Part shown: positions 1-15,100 of the stretch, piece by piece | Numbering within the stretch: position 1 is the first letter of the stretch | How the letters are laid out: the number at the start of each line of letters is the position of its first letter | Assembly: GCA_009746045.1 (NCBI GenBank) | Contig: RPFO01000038.1 | Coordinates: 1,317,576-1,381,575, forward strand | Reading direction: 5' to 3' | DNA: 64,000 nucleotides | Origin: Mesostigma viride | Lineage: Eukaryota > Streptophyta > Mesostigmatophyceae > Mesostigmatales > Mesostigmataceae | Notes under the pieces: generated by a model | Told to the model about the DNA's origin: nothing | The model's input: the letters and a program-made list of their open reading frames with translations, nothing else | Database searches by the model: none | Position numbers and translations under genes: made by a program

Positions 1-325
1 CCTCCCTGATCACATTCATACCAAGCTCCATTACTATATTCATACCTGCTCTATTCCTATATGCATACCAGCACCATTACCACATTTGGACCAGCACCAT
101 TACTATATTTGCTCCGGCTCCCTTATTCCTTCTGTGCCAGCTCCACACCTGTATTCGTACCGGCTCTGTTACTAGACGTGTACCGGCTCCATGCCTATAT
201 TTCTACGAGCTCCCTTACCATATTCGTACTGGCTTAATTCTCATATTTGTACCAGCTCTCTCATCCTATTCGTACCGGCTCTATTATCACATGCATACCA
301 GCTCCCTCATCCTATTCGCACCGGC
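1..325. repeat. About 23-bp degenerate array derived from a splice donor
   Basis: On the minus strand the motif GAGCCGGTACGAATAGGATG recurs with variation about 13 times, from the end of dynein exon 42 to the window edge. Its first copy is the exon end plus donor itself. Copies often keep CCG|GTACGA, so the intron starts with a ladder of donor-like sites. Confidence 0.8.
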
Positions 326-3300
326 TAATGGAGCTGAGCCGGCACACCAGGTACCACTCGCGTGAGTCCGGCTCAAGCCAGGGTGGGCTGGGCCAGGGGG
401 AACGCCAGTCCTTGTCGGGTCGCGCAGAATGGGACGAGAGCAGCAGACGCAGCGCCTCTTGGTCCAGGTTGCCCTTGAGGTCCATCAACCTGAAGGGAGG
501 GGGACGCAGTTTGTTGAAGGGAGGCAAACCATTGACGGATGGAAACGCATTGAGTGTGCAACAAACAATCAGGAATTGCACCCTCCTTCGTACGATGAAT
601 CAATACCATTCTGCGAACGTGGTGCGGCATACGTGAGAGCCCATCGTAATCGCATGTATAGTACTATAGTACATGCGGTTCAGGGTATACTGGCTACTGT
701 TTGAGGTATGTAATCAGTTCCGCGACGATGTGATCGCAACACGGGGATGGCACGGCACTGCGTACAAGGTGGCTCTGCGTACGTGGGGTGAGTGCGTGGA
801 GGGAGTGCTCATAATACACCAGTGGTGGCAGAGAATTGTCGCGGCATGGGCTGCCGCTGCCCAAGCCCCAAGGGCATGGAATAAGGCCCAAGTGGGGGAC
901 TTCCACCGCCTTTCTTACAGACACCGATCTCATCAAACCTGGACAGGAAAGTAAGAAAAGAGAGAGATTGCCACCGAAGCAAAATGAGAGCGGTGAAAAC
1001 AAGCAGTCACAAGCCCACCAGGGGCTGATGAGGAATTCGGAGAGGGAGCGGCAGCAATGAATAACGTGCCGGAGGGCGATCAGCAAGGTGGCAGGGAGGC
1101 GGCAGCGATAAGCACGCCAAAGCACAACAAGGAAGAAGACGGGGCGGAAGTGGCGTCGTACCGGAGGGCGATCAGGAAGGTGAAGAGCAGGTGGTGCTTT
1201 GCAAACAGGCTGTTGCTGACGCGCGACACGACGGACGTCGTGATCTTGGCGCACAGCGCACGCGCATGCTCGCTCACGTTACCAACAAAGCCCTCTGCCT
1301 TGCGGCGGCTCAGCAGCGCGTGGCGGCACACACTCACAAACCAGCTCAGGTGGAAGTGGTAGAGCGGGTGCACCTGCAGGCACATGAGGATGGGGCATGC
1401 AAGCGTGGGCAGAGGGGCAGGAGATCCGCGGACTGGGAGTACGCCAGATAAGGGTAGACCGACACAGCCTGCAAAGGGCCTCTGATCGGGAAATGGAGGC
1501 GCGACCGCAAATGGCACGTGCCTAGGAGCAGGGGCGACTCAGTCTAAACTTTAACTACTACATAGTTACACAGGCAACACAAATGGTGGCTCGCGAACAC
1601 CCGTCGGAGGATGCCACAAATTTCGTGAACCGAGCAGCAGCGCACCCAATTGGTCAAGGGAACGAGATGCAACCGCAAAGCTGCACAGTGAAGGCCTTTG
1701 TGAGCATTGCGGACCCCTGTAACACGCAAGCATGTCCGGACATCACCAACCCAGTGCTCTGCAGCACATGGAGGATCAAGGCACGGGTGGCTAGCAAATC
1801 CCGCCCTCGAGCCCCATTGCGTCTCGAGGCATGTAACAACATTTCCCATCGCAGGGTCCGCTCGGCCATGTCGCGGACAGGCATGCCTTCCCAGGTTACC
1901 CATTTCAACTATACGGTTTGCTCAATTTAGGTTCCAACGCAACCGTCAGCACTGGGACTTGCCTGACCGCGAACACCCCCCGCAGAATACGCGGGACCCA
2001 CAGCATGGGCTCGGAGCATGGCAATCCCATCGGACCCAGCCCAAACCACCAACGAGTGCGGGGCCGCCAGCGCATGCCACCTGGCAGTATCACATTTGCT
2101 CACCTGCAGCATGTCGGCCACACAGAAGTAGATGACGACGATGTGCTCGGCCACTGCGCGGTACTCGAGCCGGGCTTCTGCCAGCCGGGCCTCTGCCAGC
2201 GCCGTCTCCCGCAGTTGCGCCTGCACACACACAGGCATGCCCCCACCCCGGGCCCCGCCCCCGCCCCCGCCCCGGCCCCCGCCCCCGCCCATGCATGCAC
2301 AAGGTTCATAGCAGATGCGGCTCGTTTGAGTCGTCCCCGCGCTGCGCTCTGCAGCCTCGTCTCCGCAAGGCACCAGCCCTTACGAAGACTCCTTGATAAG
2401 ATTGATGAGCTGGCACGCTCGCGTCCAGCCGAGGAGAGCATGACATGATTGGCTGATGGGTGCGCGAGCACATTGGAGGTTGAGGTGAGTGGGTGGGTGG
2501 GGAACCGCAGTGGGTTGCGCCCGCCCCAGGGCCGCATGCCAAGCTGCCCCACAACGCCCACTTGTGCGCTGTGGCTGCGTACGGATGGGGAGGTGCAGGT
2601 CACTGCATGGCTGTTGCGTGCGTGACCGCTACTTCTGTGTGGGCATGTGAGCACGGCTGGGTGATGGTGTTGGAAGGTGCGTGATGCTCTCTTGTACTGG
2701 CAGCGCACAGATCCGCAGCGTCCCGGCAAAAATAATAATCAGTAATAAAGGAAGACAAAAAGGAAAAACAAGACAGCAGCCAGCATGGGGGTTGTCCAAT
2801 GGAGGTGGATGACGGGTGAGTGGGCAAGCACCCGAGCCATGGTCAAGGGGCAGAATGATGTCGCACTTAACAGGATAGGAGGGCAGAGCCATCCCGCTGG
2901 CTGGCAGGGGCAAGTTGCCACCATGCGTTAGTCATGCTGCCACACGCATGCACGTACCGTCGCCTCCCCCGGCTCACCTCGATCTTCCTCGTCATCTTCT
3001 GAGATTCGCCGATGACCTCGATCAGCCCCTGGTCGTCCTCCCCGATGATAGAGCTCTGCAACAGGCATTCCACCATGGCGATACACCCCTAGTCCCACGT
3101 TTAAGATTTCCAGGTTTAAGATCTTGAGACCCTGGATTTTGAAATTTCAGGTTTAAGATCGCAGGGCTGGTTTGGGGGAAAAGATCTTAAAGTAGGTACA
3201 AATAGCTGGTCAATGGTATGCGATACTGTGTACTCAGGTATACCCCATCAGGTTTAAGATCGCCTACAGCTCTCTACTTTAAGATCGTCAGCCCTGGATT

Positions 3301-6115
3301 TGATTTTAGGACTAAGATCGCAGCCCTGGGTCGGCCGGACCCCAATCTTGAACGTGGAGCTAGGGGTGTAGTAAAAGCATTGTAAGATAAACAATATAAG
3401 ATAATAGAGGTCTGCAAGACGACGGGGGTGACACCATCATGTGGGTGTTCCAAGGCAGGAACAGCCACAACCAACATAAGGTATTGGATCTTTGCAACTG
3501 TGATCCACTGCGGTAATGATAAGAACTGATAACACTATGTGTTCATGAAGATTAGTACCAGAATTCATTCAGGACAGCTGATGCAAGTGGATGGAGCTCT
3601 GTGCACGGGGTAGCATCGCAGTTTGTTCAACAATTGATGCAGTGATCTCCCCGGATGTGACACCAAGGCGAAGGCACTCAGGGGAACGCTACGCACCCCT
3701 CCATGCACGTGACCCATAAAGCCGTGTGAGGATGGAGCCAGGACCACGGAAAACCCTAGCTACGTACCCCCTAGTACCCCCTAGATAATTACTCGTTTGA
3801 TCAGGACTTTCTATACAAAGTGTGCTGTGTTGATTGCTGATATGAAGTAGGCAAAAGTTTACCCGGCACCAGTACCCCACTAAACCAAGACATTACATGG
3901 TATGCTCTGGCACAGGTAGATACCCCTGGCATCGTAGGGGACGCTGCACTCCCATCTACCCACCCGGTCTGACCATGGGAATAACATCGACGGCAGCCTG
4001 CCTCATTCTTGTCCATGCAAAAAAATAGCCGGGGCTCGCATCTCCCCGCCAAGGCACCACCCGCAGGCACGGTCCACTGGCTGTTCCGATGGCCAAGGGC
4101 CAGGATGCAAAAATTACAGGCCCCTGCAGGTGATATACCACGGACTCGTCTTTCCAGCGCCCAGGTTGTCCTGGATGCACCCACCTTTCAGTGCCCAGAG
4201 TGTGCATCATGCACCGACCTTTGCCGCCCCCAGGCTGTCGAGGATCTTGTTCTCTAGTTCCAGCAGCTCCCGCCGGTGCTCCGCGTTGAGCGTGATGGTC
4301 TCGTGGAAGCTGCGCTCCAGCGACGGGCGCTCCGTGTTGGAGACTGGCCGCCGCAACCAAGGGCATGGAGGGGATGGAGGGCAGGGGAGGAGGGCAACCA
4401 ACATGGAGGGGAGCGAGGGGAAGGCAGGGGGCATGAAAAACAAAAGATGGCTCTGCGAGGCAAGCATGCAAGGGTTGCAGTGACCATTCATTCGCTTTGC
4501 GAGGTAACCACCAAAGGGTTACTGTGACCAGTACAGTGACCAAGGGGTACCATTCTGTAGCTTTGCGAGGCAACTACTCAGGTGGTCGGATACTAAAACT
4601 ATGACAGGCCAACTGCTACTACCTTGGCATCCTAAATTGTGCCATAAATGCTCTTTCTCCACCACGCCCTCGATGCGCGAACAGCACGGTGACCGGGCTC
4701 CCTTCCCTGCTTCCATGGCCTCTATGAGATTTGCACATTTCCAGCACAGCGAGAAACCCTAGTCCAACAGCCAATACGTTCTGCCGTGAGGCCAGGGATT
4801 TGAGGTTGCCGCCCGCACCCGCCACTTGATCCCCACCCGGCCAACTTCCCTCATCCCCAATCCCTCATCCTGTAAGGTGAGCTGCTTGGCATCAGCCTGT
4901 ACCAATCTGGCTGTTGGCAACACATGGGCATGCATTTGTCCTGTTTGAGTATGTCTATATGTACATCCCATCCCACCCCATCTTAGAAGCAAAGATGTGG
5001 TGAGCACAAAAGATGTCATGATGACGACTGGGGGGTGGAGGTGGGGAGGAGGGAAGGGAAGGGTGTGCCCCTCTTTCTGTTAACTACACAGCCCAAGAAA
5101 AAGCTCACTGACACTCAAAGCATGCAAAAACACCATGGAAAAAAATGTCCGATGGATTCATCGCATGCATATGTTGTTATAGGCACAATCCTTGGTGAAG
5201 GAGAGCCGATGACTAAGTTCTACAGGCCTTGGCATCGTAAGGGCCAGAGTGGCATACAACAAGTCTGTGGGTGCTGGAGCTGCAGTGGCCACAAGCAGCA
5301 AAGCTGGAGGAAGGCGACAAAGACTGATCATGGACCAAGCTGTACGATGTTGTGGTGGGAGTGGCGCTTGCGGTGATAGACATGGGGGGCGGCATCAGGC
5401 ATGAGTCATCGGCCCTTATTATCGGGAGTAAAGCGTCCCCCTCGACCCGATGCACCCGGTTGCGTATGCGTGCACAAGAGCCTTCCCTGGGCTGTGCACA
5501 GATGCAGTAGCGTCTGAGAGAGATCTGAGAGATGCGTACACGGCACAAGGTCACCATAGACTGATGGCAACACATGGCATGCTTACCCAGCGAAAGCATC
5601 TGGCTCTCCAGCCCATGCCGTGAGATGGAGAAGTCGATGAAGTTGAGCGCACGCTCCAGCTGGTGAACGTGGGCGCACACAACAGGAGGCCATACGTAAG
5701 TGCATACAGGCCAACCAGCAGCACAAATCATCAGCGCGCGCTCCAGCCGGTAGCACTGAGGATGGGCACACCCTTCCTTACTGTGGGGGCAGACGGGCCA
5801 ACACATGACACCACCGCCCACAAGCATGTGTGTTGGCACAACCAAAAGTGAGCACTTCCAATCAGGAAAGGCCTGGTGCCCACCCCATGACCTCCGCACT
5901 GTGGTCGGCCATACGTGGCGGTCTTTGGGTCACAGAAAAACAGCAGCTAAGCAAGCGCTGGATGCGATGGCACCTGTCTCCCACCTTCCGTGGCTTTTTG
6001 TGAATTACATGTGGGGCATGATTCTGTGCGGGCCACATAACGTGCTGTGTAGCCCTTTCTTTATGCTGGACATGTCAAGCTTTCTATGCTGGAACAGAAA
6101 AAATGATGAGAATGA

Positions 6116-6151
<36 letters not shown>

Positions 6152-9100
6152 ATGCGAGCACGCAGACTCGCAGGGTGGCCTCTGCAAGAATTAGCCATGC
6201 AGGACACAGACAGGGACGGCGGGGCAGGGTGCCCAGGAGCTTGACTCCAACCACCCATTCTTGGGATGATCAACGACAGGCACTGAGAATGATCCATGCA
6301 CAAGTACCGGTAGCGCCAAGTGCACAGCACGGAATGCAAAGGAGGGGAAGGGTCGAGAAATGGTCAAGAGGCCATCAGACACAAGGGCACCCAGGCAGAC
6401 TGATGGACTTTGCATGTTAATGCCGTCTCCAGCACCTGTGTGGATACCATTTTCTCTAGTAAAAGACTACCTAACAGATGATGACACCCCTGCTTGCCAA
6501 GCAACGCTCCCCGGCAGCCCCTTCCTAGGTTATGCTATTCCTGATAAATTAGTTACCCTATTCCTAGGTTACCCTATTCCTAGGTTACCTTATTCCTAGG
6601 CTAAACTATTCCTAGGTTACGCTATTCCTAGGCTACGCTATTCCCGATACAGCGTGTCTTTCAAAAGGAAGGACGTTGAAGGAAGCTCGTCCTCCCCACG
6701 CCATCTATGTCGTTTCATCCCCCCAGGTGTTCACCTCGGGCGGCCTCTGCGGTGTCGTGCAGGTGATGAAAATGCGGAAGTCCCGGTGATGCTTCAACTT
6801 CAGATACGTGTTGTTGTTGGTGCTGCTGCTGCCACCCTGCGTGACGCTGTGGTTGCGGCTTGCGGCGCCCTGTACGCCCATCGCAGCATCACGGCAAATA
6901 AACAAGACTGAGTCACTAAGATGTTTTTTTCCTTTGGTTTAGCTGAATCCAAATGAGCTGCTAGCAATGTATGTAATGCTGGCTCAATACAGAGCAGAAC
7001 ATGCGGAAGTAATCAAGAAATAGAAAATGAGTGGGCCTCTTTCCCCTTCCTCTGCCCCAAAGAAAACATAGACATGTGATGCATGACGCCTAATTCCTGG
7101 CATCCAAAAAAAGTAACACCTGCAGAAGATAGCAGACAGCACACCAGTATGCGCGTTAAGTTGCCCATCAACTCCTGTGCTTCCTCCTGCTTGTGCTGCT
7201 GCAACCGCAGCCAGCCATCCCAGGCACTTAGCCGAAAACGTGACACAGCAGTAAGTAGATGGCGGGACACAAGTGACGCATTGAGACATTTTTCTCCTAA
7301 CAGACAAGCTATTCGCAATTGAGCATATTCCAAACAGCAAGACGCGCCCTTGGCTGCTGCCCATACTGCCGAATACGCTACTGAGAAGAAAATACCCTTG
7401 TTGCCGCCCCCAAGCTCTTGTCTACCCAAAACCTTGCCCACTGCGCCCACGTTGTGAGCGCGGTGCGAAACCACTTGATGGGCATGTGCCTGACCCCAAC
7501 ATGTGTTTAACCACGCCATGTGCCTGACCCCAACATGTGTTTAACCACGCCATGCGTTCCGTGTCGGAACCATTCCTTCCCCTCCCGCCATGGCTTACAT
7601 GGCCCTTGGCTCCCACGGATGCGGAGCGGTGGCGGTCGGCCTGCTTGATGATCAGCGCGAACAGGAAGCTGTCGCTGACCTCACCCACACCCTCCCAGTG
7701 CAGGAGGAAGCTCTTGCCGTGCACCATGCAGTCCCTGGTGGGTCACAGGCGCAAGCCGGGAGGCACAAGCAAGGAAAGACCGTGGGAACATCAGCGTGTT
7801 GCTGCTTTCACACATTGTGGGCAGGACTGAGAGCAAGGGCCGATATGATTAAGTACCCAGGTTGGGTGCAAGCACGCGGTATGTGCCTGCACAGCGTGTC
7901 CAGTGCAGCGTACACGTGTGAGATAGGGGCTTGGCCGTGGTCTTCATCCACTGCGGTGCGCTGGGATGCAGCAAACACACAGCAGGTGATCGGAGATGTG
8001 TACAGCAGGTGATGACAGCAGAACCAATTATGGATGGAGCAACCGAGGATGGATGGAGCAACGTTGGGGCTTATCTGTGGTGGGCTGTGTTTGCACCACG
8101 AAAATCCGAGCCAGTGAAATGTCATGGAGCCGTGCGATGCCATGCTGCGACATGGGATAGGTGAGCGGGCGGACCGAGCTGAGAGACCAAACAACTAATT
8201 TGTTTCACGCCTCTAAACTGCTGCTTGCAATAAATATTTTTACATGCCCAAGAATGGACCCTAGCCCACCGGAATGGGGACCCCCCGGTTGCCTACAACC
8301 TGAGACAAGAAGCTCAGGGTGGGCCCTGCCCCGCACACGTTCCACTCCCCACCGAGGGGTTGGGGTCTATACATTCTGCTGGCAAACCGATTGTAGGCCT
8401 TCTCCCCAGGGGCCAAGTCTAGCTCAATAAACATCAAACACTGACATCTAACTTATTTGCAACAAAGCTGAATCATCTGGCAGCCCCTGCATCCAAGGTG
8501 TGGAAGCCAACATGGGAACGGAGGCGCCACGCTGCTGTGTGCGTGTGGGGTAGGAGACATGGACAACGATGGGAACCGAGACGCCACGCTGCTGTGTGCG
8601 TGTGGGGTAGGAGACAGCGGCAACGATGGGAACCAAGACGCCACGCGGCTGTGTGCGTGTGGGGTAGGAGACATGGACAACGATGGGAACCGAGACGCCA
8701 CGCTGCTGTGTGGGTGTGGGGTAGGAGACATGGACAACGATGGGAACCGAGACGCCACGCTGCTGTGTGTGTGTGGGGTAGGAGACAGAGGCAACGATGG
8801 GAGCGGAGACGCCACGCTGCTGTGTGAGTGTGGGGTAGGAGACATGGACAACGATGGGAAAGGAGACGCCACGCTGCTGTGTGTATCATGGCGCGGGCCT
8901 GATGAGGGAGTTACGTACTGCAGGCAGCTCGTGTAGTTTGGCGCGCGGTAGCTGGTGGCCTCCACGCCCTGGTTCCAGGGGATGCGCCGCAGCCACATGA
9001 GGCCTTGGCCCTGGTGGTGGGGCACGTGGCACACGCATGCATATTGCCGCACGTGGGGTCAGATTCCTTGGCAGAGGTTGCCGTGCTGTGCGGCTTTACT

Positions 9101-12100
9101 GTAGACCCATGATATTTGATTAATGTTTATTGATACGTCTACATTTGATTACTGTAGACCAATGATATTGTTTGATGATATTGTAGCAATAGAACATTTG
9201 TATTACGTGAGGATAGTGTAGAACATTTGCATTATTTACAATTATTGGTATTATATTGTGATGAGGTAGAACACTTGTATTCTTTCACGATAATGCGAGA
9301 CAGAAGCGAATCCCCCCACTATGCCCCTTCTGCCACATGCCGCCTTGCGGCCGCATGCGTCCCCATTCCAACTTTCCTGCTGCCTTGCTCGCCACGCGCC
9401 ATGCAGTCGTGTCTGAACAGTGGGTCATGGATGCCACCCGCAGAGTGCTCGGCTGAACTTGTTCTCCGACCCCCTGGTCCAACCTTGTTGCTATCCCTTG
9501 CACTCCTACCTTATCATCCCAGTTCGTGCAGGGCACGTCCACACAATGAGTCCAGAAGACATGCACACGCACGCACACCATGCACACACTCCAAGAGTGC
9601 TGCCTGCTGCCTCCCAACAGCTCTCCCAACCCACCTCGGTGTGCAGCTGCCCCCAACCCACCTCGGTGTCCAGGATGAATGGCACCCGGTGGCACTGCAA
9701 CGTGGTGGCGGCGTTCTCCAGAGACACTGTGTCTGTGGGGAGGGCCAGCGCCGCCAGCTTGCTGGTAGCCAGCGAGTCGTAGAAGAAGGACGCGGGTGCA
9801 AACTGGGGGCCCAAGGGGGGGGCATGTGTGCAACACCGGTGCGGGCGATGTCAGATATCAGCAAGGAGTGGTGCGGTTCAGTTGATGTGTGCCCGTGCCC
9901 GTGCCCGTGCCCGTGAGGGGCAGTGCAAGCGCGAGAATGGAAGGGGGATACGAGCATTCTCCAAACATGGCCGATGGTGAGTAAACAGCGAACGCTCACG
10001 ATGGCAGCATTGAGGTTGAAAGGGCCTAAGAGGCGTGGGGTGGTGGGAACAAGACAAGGCATGGGGTGATGGGAACAATGAAACAAGGCAAGACCGCGGC
10101 AGATTCTGTCATGGTAATTACCTGCGCTCGATGAGATGGGAAGTGACATGCACCCAACACCACTGGCTACTGTGCACTGCATAGGCTACCGCATACATGC
10201 GTCGCTGTGGGTCAGGCGTAATTGCTTCCCGTGCTGCTGGCAGACACGGCAAAAGCATTTACCATTACCACCGTCTATAGCATGGTCGCTGATACGTCAC
10301 CGTACATCACTAGAACCATAGATGGTCGTCAGCAGTGACTCCCACAGCTGCAGGTTGTCAGTGGTGGGTTGCCATGTAATACTGGCAGCAATATGAGTCG
10401 AACACGAGCTGGGTTGCCACGCGTGCAAACCGGATGCGTCTGATAAAACTGACACCTTCTGCACTTGCTCTTGTGGAAACAGGTCGCCAAGCACTAGTGC
10501 ACTCTAACCAACGGTTCATCCAACAGTGCACCATTTTGAGCCGACGCCGTCGAAGCCCCAATACACACAAGCTGTACCGTCACGCACAAGGCCACGCTAA
10601 CAAGCAGCAGGCACGTGCATGCTCCTGCTTCCCCCTGCCCCTTCCCGCCTGCGTGCTGCCACCTGGCAAACCCCTCCCTGCCACCCCGTCCCACTCCAAC
10701 GAGCATGTCACGTACGTCCCGGTTGAAGGGCACGCTGGCAGCGACGAGTGCATTCTTCCACTGCTGCAGCAGCTTGGCCCGCATCGGCGGGATGAACATG
10801 CCCAGGTAGGCCACGAAGCCGGCCGCCAGCACGCAGTCGCCCACAAGCGTGACCTTGCTGTCCGCCAGCGCCTTTGCCTGGCAGGCCCAGGGACATGGAC
10901 AGGAAATGGACAAAAGGAAGTGAAATAGATGGCGAGGTAAGACGCGGAAAACGAGCGGACTTGTGCAGGGAAAGGTACTCTTCCCAGCAGTGCTCACAAG
11001 CTCCTTCCCTCACCGCCTTCCTTTGGTCTCCCATGCCAACCCATCGGCTCCTCCCGTTAGCACTCATATGCTACTTTGATCCTGGCCTCAAATGAATCTC
11101 CCATCTGAACTCGCCCGCGCCCCTCCCATCATAACTCACCTGCTGCTCCCAAGAAAACTCACCTGCTCTTCCCATCGAGCACTCTCCAGCGCCAAGCCAT
11201 CGAACAGCGTTCGTGCCGTGGCCACGCGCACCGTGCCATCGTCATACTGGGTGTGGCCAGGGGAGCAAGGTGGCGTGGGCAGCAGAACAAACATACTCGG
11301 ATCACACCACCCGCAGAGCAATCGAATGTCAGAGCGCATCATGGTCACTGCATGCCGCGGGTGGCAGCAAATGAGGGGTAACACCGCGCTGCCACGACCG
11401 TGAAGATGTGACGTCAACAATATTTCTCATCATGTGCGCAACCATCCCGCGCAACAGAAGGATCCGAGCAAGGGCGTGCATGCCCCTAGCATAACGTGAG
11501 ACGCCATCGACAGTACGAGACCTGCTGCCACAGCAAGGGCTACCAGGACGATATCGTCAACCAATGCCAAACCAAGAAGCGACAGCCTCGGCACGCGCGT
11601 CCTAACGAGGCAGGTGTAGGGCATGCAATTATGGGAACAGAGATGCCCTTGTGGATGTCCAGGCGGCGGAGCCCCACAATTCACAGGGGGCGGTGGGTGC
11701 GCGCTGCCACTTGTGACGACAGATAATGATGTCGCCCTACCTGCTTCCTCAGCTGCTCGCGGCGGGCTAGCGCGTTCTTGTGGGCGGCCGCCAGCTCCTT
11801 CACCTCTTTGTCCAGCACCATCATCTGCACAGCCAGGCAGTCAAGTTGAGACCAGGGGTGGGCCGTGGTGGGCCATAACATCAAAACGCCTTCCATACCA
11901 TAGTCAGATCGACCCATCCTGCTTGCGTCACCTTCCCTTGCTGGTCTTGGATTGGAGTAAGTGGAGGGCTCCCTGCCGATACCCAGATGCCCTCTGCCAC
12001 CCCCTTCCCCTTCTCTCCCAACCTCCGTGTCCCATGCAGGCAAAGCCAGCAGCGACAGTACACATGCATGATCGAGTCCGCAAGGACAGCAGCAGCGACA

Positions 12101-15100
12101 GTACACATGCATGATCGAGTCTGCAAGGACAGCAGCAGCGACAGTACACATGCATGATCGAGTCCGCAAGGACAGCAGTGGCAGCCACCAGTACAAACTA
12201 TGAATCCGTCCAGCAAATGGGGCAGAGTGGTAAACCATTTCCGAAGCAAGGCATCAAGGCTTGCCACCAGAAAATGTACCTGCCTCCCTATTCACCTTCA
12301 ACTGCACTCATTTACTGAGGTGCTTGGGTGGGTGAGAGACGGGCTACCAAGAACTGAGGCCCACTCCCCGTGTTTCACTGTCCTTGTCCCCACATCCATG
12401 GCACAGCCACCCAAGGAAGCTTTATTGATACCTGGACGGCTGGGTGGCTCTTTCAAGCTTCAGCACCATGCGTTAGAGCTGCCAGCTCCTCATGATGCTT
12501 CCACCAGATGCTTGCATATGCCACCAAGATGCTTGCATACGCCACGTGCCAAAGGCCATGACGCTTCCACAAGATGCTTGCACAAGCCACCTGCCAATGG
12601 CCTCCCCATGCGCATCGCCTCTAAGTCTGGAAGCAAACCCTCCACGCGCACACCCCCATCGTTGCGTGTCACGCGGCCCAGGTGCTTGGAATTTACCAGT
12701 TTACAAGTTTGGGATCCTGCCTGGGCATGGCCCATGGCCCAAAAAGCTGGGCTTGTGCCTTGCGCGGAGCATGGGCCACATACTAGGGATCCAAACCTTT
12801 TGCATTTTGGGTGCATGGCCCGTAAGCTCCCGGACATGTGTTACAGCTTGGAGAGCACACCTTGGCATGGGTCTTGACTTGGCGTGGCGCATGGCCCAGC
12901 CGGTTCCCATCAAACTTATCATACGGACCATCATCAATAGAGGGAACACAGCTTGGCGTGGCGCATGGCCCAGCCGTATCCTAGGGACCATGGTGAAAAT
13001 AGGGACCCCACCTTTGCGTGGGTCTCGTCGAGCGCCGCCTGCACCACGCTGAGGTTCTGTTGCAGCAGCGCGAGCTGTGCCATCTTGGGCTTGAGGTCGC
13101 GCGTGTTGCAGCGGTGGTAGCTGACCAGCGCGTGGATCCACGTGCAGATGGACATGCACGCCTTGGACACGCGGCCCACCTGGGGCGTGCGCGCACACGA
13201 GGGGTTGGGAGGGACAGAGGAGGATTGGGAGGAGGGTTGGGTGGAGGGTTGGGTGGACGGTTGGGTGGAGGGTTGGGTGGAGGGTTAGGAGGAGGGTTGG
13301 GTGGAGGGTTAGGAGGAGGGTTGGGAGGAGGATTGGGAGGAGGGTTGAGAGGAGGGTTGGGAGGAGGATTGGGAGGAGGTTTGGGAGGAGGGTTGGGTCG
13401 AGGGTTAGGAGGAGGGTTGGGAGGAGGATTGGGAGGAGGGTTGGGTGGAGGGTTGGGTGGAGGGTTGGGTGGAGGGTTAGGAGGAGGGTTGGGTGGAGGG
13501 TTGGGTGGAGGGTTGGGTGGAGGGTTGGGTGGAGGGTTGGGTGGAGGGTTGGGTGGAGGGTTGGGTGGAGGGTTGGGTGGAGGGTTGGGTGGAGGGTTGG
13601 GTGGAGGGTTGGGTGGAGGGTTGGGTGGAGGGTTGGGTGGAGGGTTGGGTGGAGGGTTGGGTGGAGGGTTGGGTGGAGGGTTGGGTGGAGGGTTGGGTGG
13701 AGGGTTGGGTGGAGGGTTGGGTGGAGGGTTGGGTGGAGGGTTGGGTGGAGGGTTGGGTGGAGGGTTGGGTGGAGGGTTCGGAGGAGGGTTGAGAGGACGT
13801 GAAGAGTGAGAGGCACGAGAGAGGGGGCAATGGGGCTGGGGTGTTGGCATATCACCAAAATCGAAGGGTGAGCCGGGGGCAGGAAGGTCGCCAGATATTG
13901 CTGAAAGCGTACGAAACTTCACCTGCTCATGGAAGCACACGCGGGAAACACACGTGGCGCCAGGAAAGCAAGCAGGAGAGAATGCATGCGTCTGGGCCAG
14001 GAAAGAATGAGAAAGGTTGTGCAAGAATGAGGAGTGCATGCCAGAAGCGATGTCCTACGGGCAAAGACTGTTTCCCGTCACTGCGGGTGACCAGTGTTAG
14101 AAGAGGGGCCCACCTGCGTCGGGTGGAACTGCGGGTTGTCCATGTAGGGCTCCACCTTCTTGATCACGCTGCCAGCATAAGAATGACAACGAGGGGAGAC
14201 ATGCCACAACTATGTTAGCAATAACAGCCGAGGGACAGGAGAAAGGTGCCACATGGGTCAGCAGAACAACAAAGTTGCAGAAGCAGAGGCAAGCAAGCAT
14301 GAAGGGCAAGCAAGCAAGGCTTTCACGCGGTGCACACGCGAGGTACTGCGAGAATGTGAGCGGGATTACAGTCGCTGTGTGCTCCGGCTGGGTAATCACG
14401 CGATGCTAACGATGACTGACGTACGGCGCCGGTGTGCAACCGATGAGCACGCACGTGTATGAGCACAGGGTTGACAGGTGGCCGCAAAGGAAACCAAGGT
14501 GGTCAGGGGCAAGTCTGTGAGAAATGCCCCTTCAGCTGGCTTGCACCCCCAGGGTGCTTTCCTCTTGGTGCGACCAAGTGGTAAAGGACAGGACCATCTG
14601 CTTCACCTAGCTGTATGGAGTGCTCATCAGGCCACACAGCAGTGTATGACCTTGCACCGTTGCGTGATTAGTACACATGCTGTCTGAGAAGCACGGATAG
14701 GGAGCAATGCGTACCCACTGCATTTTCCTAGACATTTCCAACACTGTATGAATAAACCAAACGGGTGCTACCCAACCCCTACAAACACGTGCACACCAAG
14801 CGTGGGCACCGCATGATGGACACATGATCTGGGTAGAATATGTCTCCGAACAAAGAAGTAAGACGAAAGAAGTAGAGACAGGCAGCCCATGAGGAGCAGG
14901 CAATCATGGGCTTGTCTGCAAAGATCCTCTGCTGGATGTTCCTGGCAACGCTCCCCCTTACTTGTCTTTCAGGTCGTCCTTGTCCACCGCCAGGAGAATC
15001 TGCTGGAAGTTGGTCTGCATGGCAGGTACCATGCAACACGACAGAGGTGGGTGGGGTAAGGGTAGGCGAGGAGGAAGGAAGAGAAGCCACATACCTCGAT

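Noticed and set aside
8453-9052. Tandem-repeat protein in the 57-bp array
   Set aside because: A 57-bp unit is a multiple of three, so open frames are expected by chance; it lies in a dynein intron.
13018-14039. Long Gly-rich and Pro-rich ORFs at 13.0-14.0 kb
   Set aside because: Translation of the 12-bp satellite; no conserved protein and no splice support.
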